32,357 nucleotides of DNA, from assembly GCA_009903935.1 (NCBI GenBank), contig WYEG01000025.1, forward strand, positions 1-32,357, given 5' to 3'. Within the stretch, counting starts at the first letter, position 1. Every line of letters begins with the position of its first letter. Position numbers and translations under genes: made by a program. Below are positions 9,724 through 18,932 of the stretch, piece after piece. The notes below the pieces were generated by a model. That model ran no database searches. It was given only the letters and a program-made list of their open reading frames with translations, and was not told the origin of the DNA. The stretch comes from Caldimicrobium sp. (GTDB lineage: Bacteria; Desulfobacterota; Thermodesulfobacteria; Thermodesulfobacteriales; Thermodesulfobacteriaceae).

Positions 9724-10392
9724 ATGAGCCACCTTTCAATCTACAAAAGCCTTTTATTAATTTTGCTTACTCTTTTTCTTTACTCCTGCGCAAAGGAGCA
9801 GCCCGCCTACTTGACACCTCGGCAGTTAGATTCCTTAAAAGTTGTTTTAGTTTGGCCTGCAGACATCTACTGCGAGCCTCCTTCCCCTATACCTTTTTAC
9901 TGCCCGGTGCGCAACATCATTCCTGGTGAAATTTCCCCCTCTGCAAAAGAGGTAATGGGAAGGCTCTTGCGGACAAGCCTTGAAAAGTTCTCTGATAGAC
10001 ATAATTTCCTCTTTTTAGATGAAGGGACAGCAGAGCTTCTTCTTGAGAAGGTCTTGGAGCAGAAGGTCCAAAGCCCTGAGCTTGCGGTTAGAATGATAGC
10101 GGAGTCTACGCAAGCTGGCTCAATTCTTTATCTACGGATCTATCGTTTTAAAGAAAGAGTAGGAAGGGGTATAGGTGTTACTGAGCCGGCAAGCGTAGCC
10201 TTTGCCCTCTTCCTTTACGACGGAAAAACGGGGAAGCTTCTTTGGCATGAGGTCTTTGATGAGACTCAAAAACCCCTTTCCGAAAACATCCTAAACTTAA
10301 GCCTTTATAAGTCCATAAAATGGCTCACGGCAGAAGAGCTTGCCAAAAACGGTTTAGAAAAAATCCTTAGTAGGTCGCCTTTTGCCAGATGA
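9724..10392 (+). CDS. Hypothetical lipoprotein
   Basis: This 222-residue protein has a signal peptide ending in the lipobox LYSC, so Cys22 is the likely lipidated residue and the mature protein is anchored in an envelope membrane. The remainder is a mixed alpha/beta domain with a VVLVWPADIYCEPPSPIPFYCP segment near the start and FALFLYDGKTGKLLWHE near the end. The latter resembles the strand pattern of small periplasmic lipoprotein domains, but I do not recognise the family. It starts 4 nt after the hemerythrin stop and overlaps hisA by ATGA, so it belongs to that transcription unit. No function is assigned. Confidence 0.8.
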   Translation: MSHLSIYKSLLLILLTLFLYSCAKEQPAYLTPRQLDSLKVVLVWPADIYCEPPSPIPFYCPVRNIIPGEISPSAKEVMGRLLRTSLEKFSDRHNFLFLDEGTAELLLEKVLEQKVQSPELAVRMIAESTQAGSILYLRIYRFKERVGRGIGVTEPASVAFALFLYDGKTGKLLWHEVFDETQKPLSENILNLSLYKSIKWLTAEELAKNGLEKILSRSPFAR

Positions 10393-11120
10393 TCCTAATC
10401 CCAGCCATAGACTTAAAAGGAGGAAAGGTAGTTCGGCTCTTTCAGGGGGATTTCTCAAAGGAGAAGGTCTACGGAGATGCCCCCCTTACCTATGCCAAAC
10501 ACTTTGAAAAGGTTGGAGCAAAAAGGCTTCACATCGTTGACCTTGATGGGGCAAAGGAGGGTAGACCTGTTCATAAAGACTTGATCCTTAGTTTGGTTAA
10601 GGAAATCTGCATCCCTTTTCAAGTAGGAGGCGGTATAAGGACCGAGGAAGATGTCTCCTCTTACCTTGAGGGGGGTGTTTCTCAAGTTATCCTCGGCACA
10701 AAGGCGGTAGAGGACTTAAGTTTTTTGGAAAGACTTTGCGACAAGTTTCCCCAAAGGGTCATCGTGAGCGTCGATGTAAAGGGAGAGTTCGTTGCCATCT
10801 CCGGCTGGCTTGAAGTTTCATCTGTCAGGTATTTAGATTTTATCAAAAGATTAAACGACCTCCCACTTTTTGCTATAATCCTAACTTTGATTGAGAGGGA
10901 TGGCACGCAGGCGGGCATAGACCTTGAGAGGCTAACCAAGGCTTTAGAAGTCTCAAGGCACCCTCTTATCCTTGCTGGTGGTGTGGCAACTATTGAAGAC
11001 CTAAAGCTTCTCAAACCCTTAAGTCAAAAGGGGCTTTTTGGAGCCATCTCTGGAAGAGCTATCTACGAAGGAACCTTGGATTTAGAGGCTGCTCTAAGAT
11101 ATCTTGAAACTCCTTCATAA
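10389..11120 (+). CDS. hisA: HisA, ProFAR isomerase of histidine biosynthesis
   Basis: HisA opens the ribose ring of ProFAR to give PRFAR, the fourth step of the histidine pathway. The 243-residue TIM barrel begins ILIPAIDLKGGKVVRL with catalytic Asp8, has the phosphate-binding loops FQVGGGIR and ILAGGVAT, and keeps the second catalytic Asp129 in VSVDVKG. The family's usual TD pair before the RDGT motif reads TL here, which also occurs loosely in the related HisF. Length and motifs are otherwise ordinary. The ATG overlaps the lipoprotein stop. No other his gene is nearby. Confidence 0.93.
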   Translation: MILIPAIDLKGGKVVRLFQGDFSKEKVYGDAPLTYAKHFEKVGAKRLHIVDLDGAKEGRPVHKDLILSLVKEICIPFQVGGGIRTEEDVSSYLEGGVSQVILGTKAVEDLSFLERLCDKFPQRVIVSVDVKGEFVAISGWLEVSSVRYLDFIKRLNDLPLFAIILTLIERDGTQAGIDLERLTKALEVSRHPLILAGGVATIEDLKLLKPLSQKGLFGAISGRAIYEGTLDLEAALRYLETPS

Positions 11121-11140
11121 TAAGCAAATTTTTAATCAAA

Positions 11141-13153
11141 ATGGACCTTACAAGCCTTAAGGGATGGTTAGTTGATATCTTCTATCGGGATAAAATCTAT
11201 CCTGCCTATGTGAAGGAGGTAAAGGGGAAGCGTCTTCTTGTTTATCTTCCTACGGGAAAAGAGGAGTCTGTTTCTCATTCTGCCCTGGTTTGCATAGGGG
11301 CAAAGGTTGGCGAAAAGGTAGACCTAAACAGTCTTTCAGAGCTTTTTAAGAGCGCTCAAGCTTTAAGAGAGGAGCTAAAGAGCCAGTTTAACCTTGAAGA
11401 GCTCTGGGAGGTTGTGAAGGGAGAGCTTACCTCCGCAAGCCCAGACTCTCTTGTAGAGCTTTACCTTGGAAGAAAGCCAAAGCCGGATGAGGTCTGCGCC
11501 TTCCTAAGGCTTATTCTTGAAGAAAAGCTTTACTTTCGTTTTAAAAGCTTTGACGAGGTTGAAGTCCTATCCGAAGAAGAGGTCAAAAACATCCTTCATC
11601 AGCGGGAAAAGGAGAGAGAGAAGGAGCTTCTTCGGGAAGGATTTAAAGACTTTCTGCAAAGGCTTCCTGAAGGAAAGGTCGCTTCTAACGACGAAGACTT
11701 CATCTCCGCTTTAAAGCATTTTGTCATCTTTGAAAACGAACAAGCCTTGGGTAAGGACCTTTATAATGTGCTTTCTGAGCATAATTTAGCCCAGCCTCAG
11801 AAGGTTTTTTCGCTCCTTGTCAAGGCAGGAGTTTTTAAGGAGGACGAAAACCTTGAACTTTTAAAGTTTGGCTTTCCGCGGGAGTTCTCTCAGGCTTCAC
11901 TTTCTCAAGCTGAAGAATGCTTAAGTATGAGGCTTGAAGATTTCCCCCATTTTGACCGTTTCCAGGACCTAACCCATCTTGAGACCTATGCGGTTGATGC
12001 GCCGGAGACGCAGGATGTTGACGATGCCTTTAGCATTGAGGACAAGGGCAGCACAATAACGGTTTATGTTCATATAGCGGATGTGTCAAGCTTTATACCG
12101 ATTGGGAGCCCCCTTTTTGAGGAAGCCCTTGAGAGGGCTTCAACCCTCTATTTGCCGGATGAAGTTATACCTATGCTTCCTTTTTCGCTATCCCATGACA
12201 AATTTAGCCTTCTTGAGGGTGAGCTTAGGTCCTCCCTTACCTTCAAGATAGACCTTCGAGAAAAGCCCTTTGAAGTGTTATCCTTTGAGGTTATCCCAGC
12301 TATCATAAAGGTTAAAAAAAGGTTTACCTACGAGGAAGTATATACCTACCTTGAGGAGGGGCATCCCTTTTGGAAGAGCCTATATTCCCTGCTTTTAGAG
12401 CATAAAAAGAAGAGGCAGGCACAAGGAGCATTTGCTATCATTTTACCTGAGGTTCAGGTTAGGGTATTAGAGGATGGGGAAATCGTAGTAAATAGGTATG
12501 AGATGACGCCTGCTCGAGACTTGATCTCAGAGCTTATGATCTTGACCAACCATCTTTCGGCAAAGTTTTGTTATGAGGCAGGCATCCCTATCATCTATCG
12601 GAAGCAAGACCCGCCTTTCCAAGTATTTCCAGAGGCTGAAGGTTCCCTTTTTTACAAACTTTTACAACTTAGATACTTTGCCAGGTCTGAGCTAACCACA
12701 GAGCCAGGCTTTCATTCAGGCCTCGGTCTTAACTTTTACACCACTCTTACTTCACCCATAAGAAGGAGCTTAGATTTGATCGTTCATCATCAGATAAAAA
12801 GCCATCTCTTTTCAGAAAAAGCCTTGTCTCAAGAGGATTTACAAAGGCTAATCCCAGAGTTAGAGGAAAACTTTAGAAGGGCACAGACGATACAGCAGAA
12901 AAGGGTGCGCTATTTTCTGTTAAAGTATCTTGCTAAACATTATGCTAAAAAGGAAGGGCAAGGTGAAGTAAAAGCCTTAAAAGGGCTTGTGGTAGAAAAA
13001 AAAGAGAGGTTGCTTAAGGTTTATCTGCCAGATTTTAACCTTATGGGAGAGGTGAGGGGAAGTTTTCCTCAGGTTAATCCTGGTGATGAGGTTGTTGCAA
13101 GCGTGGAGAGAGTTGAACCACGAGAGGAGCTTCTTCTTTTGAGCTTGCTATGA
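11141..13153 (+). CDS. RNB-domain exoribonuclease (RNase II/R family)
   Basis: This 670-residue 3'-5' exoribonuclease has the catalytic RNB core starting near residue 280. The metal-binding acidic cluster is complete (Asp286, Asp292, Asp294 and Asp295 in DAPETQDVDDAF), and the later GLNFYTTLTSPIRRSLDLIVH motif is typical. The N-terminal 270 residues are a long divergent region without an obvious cold-shock domain signature. The C-terminus is a short S1-like domain. This layout resembles the shorter RNB proteins of cyanobacteria and thermophiles more than E. coli RNase R. It begins 20 nt after hisA without a Shine-Dalgarno. Its last 80 bp overlap the end of the convergent GGDEF gene. Confidence 0.92.
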   Translation: MDLTSLKGWLVDIFYRDKIYPAYVKEVKGKRLLVYLPTGKEESVSHSALVCIGAKVGEKVDLNSLSELFKSAQALREELKSQFNLEELWEVVKGELTSASPDSLVELYLGRKPKPDEVCAFLRLILEEKLYFRFKSFDEVEVLSEEEVKNILHQREKEREKELLREGFKDFLQRLPEGKVASNDEDFISALKHFVIFENEQALGKDLYNVLSEHNLAQPQKVFSLLVKAGVFKEDENLELLKFGFPREFSQASLSQAEECLSMRLEDFPHFDRFQDLTHLETYAVDAPETQDVDDAFSIEDKGSTITVYVHIADVSSFIPIGSPLFEEALERASTLYLPDEVIPMLPFSLSHDKFSLLEGELRSSLTFKIDLREKPFEVLSFEVIPAIIKVKKRFTYEEVYTYLEEGHPFWKSLYSLLLEHKKKRQAQGAFAIILPEVQVRVLEDGEIVVNRYEMTPARDLISELMILTNHLSAKFCYEAGIPIIYRKQDPPFQVFPEAEGSLFYKLLQLRYFARSELTTEPGFHSGLGLNFYTTLTSPIRRSLDLIVHHQIKSHLFSEKALSQEDLQRLIPELEENFRRAQTIQQKRVRYFLLKYLAKHYAKKEGQGEVKALKGLVVEKKERLLKVYLPDFNLMGEVRGSFPQVNPGDEVVASVERVEPREELLLLSLL

Positions 13154-14078
13154 TCGTTTCAGGGTCAACGACGAAGGTATTCCCTGGCATCTTTTTAGCC
13201 TGATACATGGCAGAATCGGCTCTTATGATTAAGTCAGAGACAGACCTTTCAAGGTCTCCTCTGTCTATAAGGCTTGCTATTCCGAAGGATAGGGTTACGG
13301 GTTCAAAGGGGTTCTTTTCATAGGCTTTGATGATCCTTTTTACTACTACGAGAGCCCTTTTCCAATCGGTATGGGGAAGGATGATGACAAACTCATCGCC
13401 ACCGTATCTACAAACTTTATCAACCTTAAGCCTCGTGTTTGCACACAACAAAAGAGCTATACCTTGTAAAACCTTATCTCCCTCGGCATGCCCATAGGTA
13501 TCGTTGTAATACTTAAACTTATCAAGGTCTATCATGACCAAGCTAAGAGGAAAACCATACCTTAGAGCCCTTAAAGCTTCTTCCCTTATGCTTGCCTCAA
13601 AGAAACGCCGGTTGTAAGCAAAAGTAAGCGGGTCTTCAACCAGAAGTTGTTCAACTTTTTTCTCCAAGTAGTAGGTTCGCAAAAGCTTTGCCAATCTTGC
13701 GATAAACTCTCCCATGGAGAAGGGTTTTTGTATAGCTTCGTCAGCTCCAGAAAAGAAAAGCCTTGCTAAATCAACCTCATCATCGTAAGGAGCAAGGCAA
13801 AAGACCTTTAGCTTGGGAAAAAAGGATTTTATCTGGTTGATATTAGCGATAACCTTTTCAAAATTACCATAAAAGGAATAGACGAGAACGGTAGGACAGG
13901 CCTTTGAGAGAAGAAGGAAAAGCTCTTCTTCATTTTTTACACTCTTTATTTCTTCTACTCCATGATACTTTAATGCTTCTTCAATAAGCTCCTTAGCTTC
14001 TTCTTCCTCTTCAAAAAGCACAATTCGAGGGGTTTCTTTAAGCTCTCTTTTGATGCTATCTAAAATTTCTTTTAGCAT
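13074..14078 (-). CDS. Diguanylate cyclase with degenerate receiver domain
   Basis: The 334 residues comprise a receiver-like domain (about 17-135) and a GGDEF domain (about 145-305). The cyclase signature is intact (RYGGDEF, with [14 protein letters not shown] upstream), so synthesis of c-di-GMP is expected. The receiver keeps the acidic pocket (EEEEE) and the conserved Lys in KPF, but the phosphoacceptor position reads VYSF, with no Asp. The product-inhibition motif RxxD is not in register: Arg216 is four, not three, residues before Asp220. The start has AGGAAG upstream and overlaps the IMPase-Nudix gene by 23 bp. About 26 C-terminal residues are encoded antisense to the RNase gene. Confidence 0.9.
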   Translation of the reverse strand: MLKEILDSIKRELKETPRIVLFEEEEEAKELIEEALKYHGVEEIKSVKNEEELFLLLSKACPTVLVYSFYGNFEKVIANINQIKSFFPKLKVFCLAPYDDEVDLARLFFSGADEAIQKPFSMGEFIARLAKLLRTYYLEKKVEQLLVEDPLTFAYNRRFFEASIREEALRALRYGFPLSLVMIDLDKFKYYNDTYGHAEGDKVLQGIALLLCANTRLKVDKVCRYGGDEFVIILPHTDWKRALVVVKRIIKAYEKNPFEPVTLSFGIASLIDRGDLERSVSDLIIRADSAMYQAKKMPGNTFVVDPETIIASSKEEAPLVVQLSPRLQQPHHQD

Positions 14079-15273
14079 TCGCTTTCTTCCTGTTTAAATA
14101 ATCTTTTAGAATTTCCCCATGGTCAAAGCAAAGATTATCCCAAGGTATTTCGTCTATGGAAACTAAAAAAGCTCTTTTTGCGTCATCACCAGCTTTCAAT
14201 GTTCCTTTACCTTTTGCTACAAAAACGGTAGTTATGGTATGAAATCGAGGGTCTCTCTTTGGGTCTGAGTAGCAAGAAAGGAGCTCAAGGTCCTCTACAT
14301 CTAACCCGGTTTCTTCTTTTGCCTCCCTTATTGCGCACTCCTCTAAGGTTTCTCCATACTCCACAAATCCGCCAGGTAAGGCATAACCATGAGGAGGGTT
14401 TTTCCTTTCTATAAGAACGATCTTTCCTTCGTATTCAATGATGACATCAACGGTTGGGAAGGGGTTTCTGAAGGGTTTTACTTTTTCTGGATGCATGTCC
14501 TTTAGGACCTCTACAAGCTTTTCATGAATGTATGGGTTTGCCGCAACGATGGTGTCTGAGCTTAAGGTGTAAGGATTTCCGTAGTAGTCTGAGACTTTGC
14601 CCCCTGCCTCTTCAACGAGGACCACACCAGCCATAGTGTCCCAGGGCTTAAGATAAGGCTCATAGAAGCCGTCGTATCTCCCGCAGGCAGTGTAGGCAAG
14701 GTCTAAGGTTGCCGCACCAAACCGTCTAACTCCTTGAGATTTTTTAAGAAATTCCCGAAAGGGCACAAGGTAGGGCTCTGGTTTCTCTATGATTTTGGCA
14801 ACAGGAAACCCAGTGGAAAGTAATGCCTCTTGCAAATCCTTTGCGTCTGAGACCTTGATCCTTTCTCCGTTAAGATAGGCACCTTTTCCTTTCTCCGCAA
14901 AGAAGAGCTCATCAAACGCAGGATGATAGATGATACCAAGAACGGGTTTCCCAGTTTCAATAAGGGCTATGCTTATACCAAACCAAGGTAGCCTGTGGGC
15001 AAAGTTTGTAGTTCCATCAAGCGGGTCGATGACAAAAAAAGTCTCATAGTCTATGCTTCCAGTAAAGCTCTCCTCTGACACAACGGGAAGAGAAGGGAAA
15101 AACCTTTGGACCAATTCTTTTAATTTCTCCTCGGAATAGAGGTCAGCGTTCGTTACAAGGTCGATAGGACCTTTATGGTTCACCTCTAAGGAGGACTTTT
15201 GCATCTCTAAAAGCTTTTTCCCCACTTCTTTGACTGCAGAAATGAAAAGCTGAAGATCCACTGACTTAAGCAT
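14056..15273 (-). CDS. Inositol monophosphatase family domain fused to a Nudix hydrolase
   Basis: This 405-residue bifunctional-looking protein has an IMPase-type phosphatase at about 1-262, with metal ligands Glu68 (VVSEES), Asp83/Asp86 (DPLDGTTNF) and Asp212 (KPWDTMAG). It is followed by a Nudix domain at about 270-400 with a full Nudix box [23 protein letters not shown] (residues 301-323; key residues G, E, RE and EE). The first could act on inositol-, fructose- or nucleoside-type phosphates and the second on a nucleoside diphosphate derivative. The ATG at 15273 is preferred on family length. An upstream in-frame ATG at 15318 would add 15 residues in AT-rich spacer; neither has a Shine-Dalgarno. 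It lies between mnmA and the GGDEF gene. Confidence 0.88.
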   Translation of the reverse strand: MLKSVDLQLFISAVKEVGKKLLEMQKSSLEVNHKGPIDLVTNADLYSEEKLKELVQRFFPSLPVVSEESFTGSIDYETFFVIDPLDGTTNFAHRLPWFGISIALIETGKPVLGIIYHPAFDELFFAEKGKGAYLNGERIKVSDAKDLQEALLSTGFPVAKIIEKPEPYLVPFREFLKKSQGVRRFGAATLDLAYTACGRYDGFYEPYLKPWDTMAGVVLVEEAGGKVSDYYGNPYTLSSDTIVAANPYIHEKLVEVLKDMHPEKVKPFRNPFPTVDVIIEYEGKIVLIERKNPPHGYALPGGFVEYGETLEECAIREAKEETGLDVEDLELLSCYSDPKRDPRFHTITTVFVAKGKGTLKAGDDAKRAFLVSIDEIPWDNLCFDHGEILKDYLNRKKANAKRNFR

Positions 15274-15333
15274 TTTTGTAGGGCTGATTTTTAATAAATA
15301 GCGGTTTAAAAAAATCATAAAAATTAGATAATG

Positions 15334-16368
15334 TCAAGAGGAGGAACTTATTATGCCCCCTCCAATTAAATATTCTCTCTCATAAAAGGCGCAGACTTGC
15401 CCTGGGGTTATCGCAAAGACCTTTTGTTTAAGCTCAACCAAGAGTTTTTCATCTTGTCTTTCAACTTTAGCCACAGCCGCTCGGCTACTCCTATAACGCA
15501 CTTGGGCTAAAGGTGTTTCCCAGAGCTCAAAGGGAAGGTGAAAATTAGTCTGAGAAAGCACCAGTTTATCAGAAAAGATTTCATCTTTATTCCCAAGGTA
15601 GATGCGGTTTTCTTCAGGGGAAATCCTTGCCACATAAAGGGGCTTTCCCATCCTTATTCCTAGCCCCTGCCTTTGCCCTATGGTATAGAAGTAATAGCCT
15701 TCATGTTTGCCAACTACTTTTTCTTGATAAATGATTTCTCCTTCTATTTTTGGAAGGTATTTTGAAAGAAAGCTTTTTAAGTCAAGCCCTTTTAAAAAGC
15801 AAACATCCTGAGATTCTTCAGCCTTTTGCCAAAGGTCTAAACCATAGGACTTCAAGGCTTCAAGAGCAACCCTTTTTTCAGGCACATCCCCCATGGGAAA
15901 TATAAGTTTCGCCAGGCGTTCCTTCTTCACTAAGGCTAAAAAATAGGTCTGGTCTTTTTTTTGATTTTTAGGTTGAGTTAACACAGGATAGCCTTTGTAG
16001 GTTGAAAGCCTTGCATAGTGACCAGTAGCGTAAAAGTCTGCTTTTGCTTCTTTCATTGCCAAATCCATGGCTAAACCAAACTTGATATCTCTATTACAGA
16101 TGGCGCAAGGATTTGGAGTGATCCCCTGTCTGTAGCCTTCGATGAAAGGTGTGATGACCCTTTTTTCAAATTCATTTGTAAGCTCAATAACAAAATGAGG
16201 AATGTCAAGAAGTTTAGCAACAACGATTACTTTATCAATTTCACAACAGCCGCCCTCTTTAAGCAAACGGAAAGTTACACCAATGACTTCATAGCCCTGC
16301 AATTTTAGCCACAGGGCGGAAAAAGAGCTATCAATCCCACCGCTCATCGCAACGACAACCCTTTTCAT
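15334..16368 (-). CDS. mnmA: MnmA, tRNA-specific 2-thiouridylase
   Basis: MnmA adds sulfur to U34 of tRNAs for Lys, Glu and Gln using ATP and a persulfide carrier. The 344 residues show the PP-loop SGGIDSS, the conserved GHYAR segment, the first catalytic cysteine Cys91 (NPCAICNRDIKFG), the second, Cys190 (ESQDVCFL), and the C-terminal domains (FYTIGQRQGLGI, then VRYRS). An extra GGCC pair at 39-42 is common in anaerobe versions. It is the first gene of the minus-strand run with the IMPase-Nudix and GGDEF genes and is divergent from argH. Confidence 0.96.
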   Translation of the reverse strand: MKRVVVAMSGGIDSSFSALWLKLQGYEVIGVTFRLLKEGGCCEIDKVIVVAKLLDIPHFVIELTNEFEKRVITPFIEGYRQGITPNPCAICNRDIKFGLAMDLAMKEAKADFYATGHYARLSTYKGYPVLTQPKNQKKDQTYFLALVKKERLAKLIFPMGDVPEKRVALEALKSYGLDLWQKAEESQDVCFLKGLDLKSFLSKYLPKIEGEIIYQEKVVGKHEGYYFYTIGQRQGLGIRMGKPLYVARISPEENRIYLGNKDEIFSDKLVLSQTNFHLPFELWETPLAQVRYRSSRAAVAKVERQDEKLLVELKQKVFAITPGQVCAFYEREYLIGGGIISSSS

Positions 16369-16451
16369 TTTGCCTAACTCTTCTCAAGCTTATGGGATTA
16401 AATTTTATCAACCTATGCTAAAATGATTAAGACATCTTTTAGGAGTTTACC

Positions 16452-17843
16452 ATGAAAAAACCATGGGGTGGAAGATTTAGCGAAGAGATAGACGAATTTT
16501 TGGAAGCCTTTTCAGAGTCCATAAGCTTTGACAAGGAGCTTGCCTTTGCTGAGATAAAGGCAAGCAGAATCTATGCTCAAGCCTTAAGAAAGGCTGGACT
16601 TTTGTCAGAGGAAGAGCTTGATCAAATTTTGCAAGGGCTTTCAGAGATTGAAGAGGAGATAAAGCAGGGGGCCTTTCCCTTTAGGATAGAGCTTGAAGAT
16701 ATTCACATGCATGTTGAAAAAGCCCTTGCGGAAAAAATTGGAGATATTGCCTATAAGCTCCATACCGGAAGAAGTAGAAACGAGCAGGTGGTTGCTGACG
16801 AGAGGATATACATAGCAGAAAGGCTTGAGGAGCTAAAGGCTCTGCTCGTTGATTTTATTTTGGTCATTCTTGACAAGGCGGAAGAATACTTTGAAGTTGT
16901 GATGCCAGGTTTTACTCATCTTCAGCATGCCCAGCCTGTTCTCTTTTCCCATTGGGTCACAACCTTCGCTGAGATGATGCGTCTTCATCTTCAAAGATGC
17001 CTCGACTTTGAAAAAAGACTGAAGCAGTGCCCCCTTGGAAGCTCAGCCTTTGCTGGATGCGGTTTTCCTTTAGATAGGGAATTCATGGCTAAAGCCCTTT
17101 CCTTTTACGAACCAACAAGGCATAGCGTCTATGCTGTAAGCTCTCGAGACTTTATCTCGGAACTCCTCTTTATCTTAAGCCTTATCATGGTTGACCTTTC
17201 AAGGTTCTCAGAAGAAATCATTCTCTGGACAAGCGAGGAGTTTTGCTTTGCCTCGTTGCCTGACAGACTAACCACTGGAAGCTCCATCATGCCCCAGAAA
17301 AAAAACCCAGACCCAGCGGAGCTGATAAGAGGAAAGTCTGCTACTGTTATCGGAAACCTTTTTCAGATGCTAACCCTTCAGAAGGGGCTCCCTTTAAGCT
17401 ACAATCGGGACCTTCAAGAGGATAAGCCTCCGCTATTCCAAGCCTTAAACTATACGCTTAATTCTTTAAGGATGGCGACCCTATTGGTTAAAGGATTAAA
17501 GCTAAATGCGGAGAAAATTTCTGAGCATCTAAAGCATGGTTATCTTTTAGCTACAGAGCTTGCCGATTATCTTGTGCTAAAGGGAGTTCCGTTTAGGAAG
17601 GCGCACCATGTGGTGGGCGAGATTGTGAGGTATGCTGAGGGCAGAAAAAAAGAGCTTTCTGAGCTTTCCCTTGATGAATATAAGAAGTTTCATCAAGCCT
17701 TTGAAGAGGATGTCTATGAATGGTTGACTGTTGAGCATGCCTTATCGAGAAGAAACATCCTTGGGGGAACGGGGAAAAGGGTGGTCAAAGAATACATTGA
17801 TTGTCTTCGTTCAGAGCTAAAGACGATGGTTGGTAGGGATTAG
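16452..17843 (+). CDS. argH: ArgH, argininosuccinate lyase
   Basis: ArgH splits argininosuccinate to arginine and fumarate. The 463 residues carry the superfamily signature GSSIMPQKKNPD with the catalytic serine near 277-278, the HTGRSRNEQV loop (usually RND), and THLQHAQP with His159. The length is typical. The Shine-Dalgarno AGGAGT lies 6 nt before the ATG. It starts a long plus-strand stretch and shares an 83-bp divergent spacer with mnmA, in which only weak -10-like TAAAAT sequences are seen. Confidence 0.97.
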   Translation: MKKPWGGRFSEEIDEFLEAFSESISFDKELAFAEIKASRIYAQALRKAGLLSEEELDQILQGLSEIEEEIKQGAFPFRIELEDIHMHVEKALAEKIGDIAYKLHTGRSRNEQVVADERIYIAERLEELKALLVDFILVILDKAEEYFEVVMPGFTHLQHAQPVLFSHWVTTFAEMMRLHLQRCLDFEKRLKQCPLGSSAFAGCGFPLDREFMAKALSFYEPTRHSVYAVSSRDFISELLFILSLIMVDLSRFSEEIILWTSEEFCFASLPDRLTTGSSIMPQKKNPDPAELIRGKSATVIGNLFQMLTLQKGLPLSYNRDLQEDKPPLFQALNYTLNSLRMATLLVKGLKLNAEKISEHLKHGYLLATELADYLVLKGVPFRKAHHVVGEIVRYAEGRKKELSELSLDEYKKFHQAFEEDVYEWLTVEHALSRRNILGGTGKRVVKEYIDCLRSELKTMVGRD

Positions 17844-17861
17844 ACCTAAGGGGTGGGTTAG

Positions 17862-18860
17862 ATGCAATCCTTAAACCTTGAGGCTTACGCTAAAGCTGAA
17901 AGTGGAATGAAAGAGGTATTCTGGGAAGATTATGAAAGATTTCTTGCGGAGAAGGGCGAGATTTGTATCGAAGATGTTCGCATACCTTTGAAGGGGAAAA
18001 AGCAGGTAGAAGTTCTCAACCCGCCTGAGTTTGAGATTGAAGAAACGACGGTATGGTCCTTTCCAGAGAGGGGAAGCTGGGCAACACATCAGGGAAATTA
18101 TCGTGGAAACTGGGCTCCTCAAATACCACGGAACTTGATCTTGCTCTATACCGAACCTGGAGATTGGGTCTTAGACCCTATGGTTGGGAGCGGAACTACC
18201 TTGATAGAATGCAAACTCCTCGGTCGAAACGGAATAGGAGTTGACATAAACTATGAAGCCTTGATGCTAACCTTTGACAGGCTTAATTTTGTCCCCCAAA
18301 ACCTCTTTGAAAGCCTCCCGAAGACAGAAATAAGGCTTTATCATGGAGATGCACGGAACCTTGACCTTATCCCCGATGAAAGCATAGACTTAATAGCAAC
18401 GCATCCACCTTATGCTAACATCATTTCCTATTCTAAGGGTAAAAGTATAGAGGGGGACATCTCCCTTCTGCGTTCCCTTGAAGATTATTTAGAGGCTATG
18501 ACTGAAGTAGCTAAGGAATGCTTTAGAGTGCTAAAACCTGGTAAATACTGCGCTCTCCTTATTGGCGATACAAGAAAGCATAAGCATTATATACCCATAT
18601 CTTTTTATGTTATGGAACGGTTTATGAAAGTTGGGTTTATTCTTAAAGAGGATGTAATAAAAGTGCAATGGAAGATGAAGGGAACAAGAGAACGTTGGCA
18701 GTTTAAGAAGAAAAAAGATTTCCTTCTTATTTATCATGAACATTTATTGATCTTCCGTAAACCAACCATTGATGAAGATGTAAAAAAATATCGTTATAGT
18801 ATGAAAAATAATATTGCTACATTACCGACGGGAAAGAATATACTTAGATTTACAATTTAA
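17862..18860 (+). CDS. Orphan site-specific DNA methyltransferase (N6-adenine or N4-cytosine type)
   Basis: This 332-residue amino-methyltransferase has an SAM-binding motif I at Asp105 (DPMVGSGTT), motif II (GVDIN) and catalytic motif IV at 181-184 (HPPY, in THPPYANI). The order I then IV, with a preceding WAPQIPRNLI segment, fits the COG0863-type DNA methylases. HPPY does not by itself separate N4-cytosine from N6-adenine methylation. No restriction endonuclease gene adjoins it, so it is an orphan here. The 3' end (from about 18750) is clearly more AT-rich than its neighbours, which suggests horizontal origin or decay of a lost partner. It follows argH by 18 nt with AAGGGGTG upstream. Confidence 0.87.
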   Translation: MQSLNLEAYAKAESGMKEVFWEDYERFLAEKGEICIEDVRIPLKGKKQVEVLNPPEFEIEETTVWSFPERGSWATHQGNYRGNWAPQIPRNLILLYTEPGDWVLDPMVGSGTTLIECKLLGRNGIGVDINYEALMLTFDRLNFVPQNLFESLPKTEIRLYHGDARNLDLIPDESIDLIATHPPYANIISYSKGKSIEGDISLLRSLEDYLEAMTEVAKECFRVLKPGKYCALLIGDTRKHKHYIPISFYVMERFMKVGFILKEDVIKVQWKMKGTRERWQFKKKKDFLLIYHEHLLIFRKPTIDEDVKKYRYSMKNNIATLPTGKNILRFTI

Positions 18861-18865
18861 AACAA

Positions 18866-18922
18866 GTGGAAGCATACTTATTAGCGGATATTAAAGCAAT
18901 TTTTGATAATGAGAAACAATAG
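18866..18922 (+). pseudogene. Possible remnant of a coding sequence after the methyltransferase gene
   Basis: In the 72-bp gap after the methylase, a different frame reads VEAYLLADIKAIFDNEKQ from GTG to TAG, with protein-like composition and no start signal. It could be the tail of a lost gene, for example a restriction subunit. It is too short to prove and may be chance. Confidence 0.25.
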
Positions 18923-18932
18923 GGGGTAGGCA

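Noticed and set aside
18845-18922. Frameshifted C-terminal extension of the DNA methyltransferase.
   Set aside because: The alternative frame has a TAG at about 18845 before the methylase stop, so a single shift does not join them cleanly; it is recorded only as a possible remnant.
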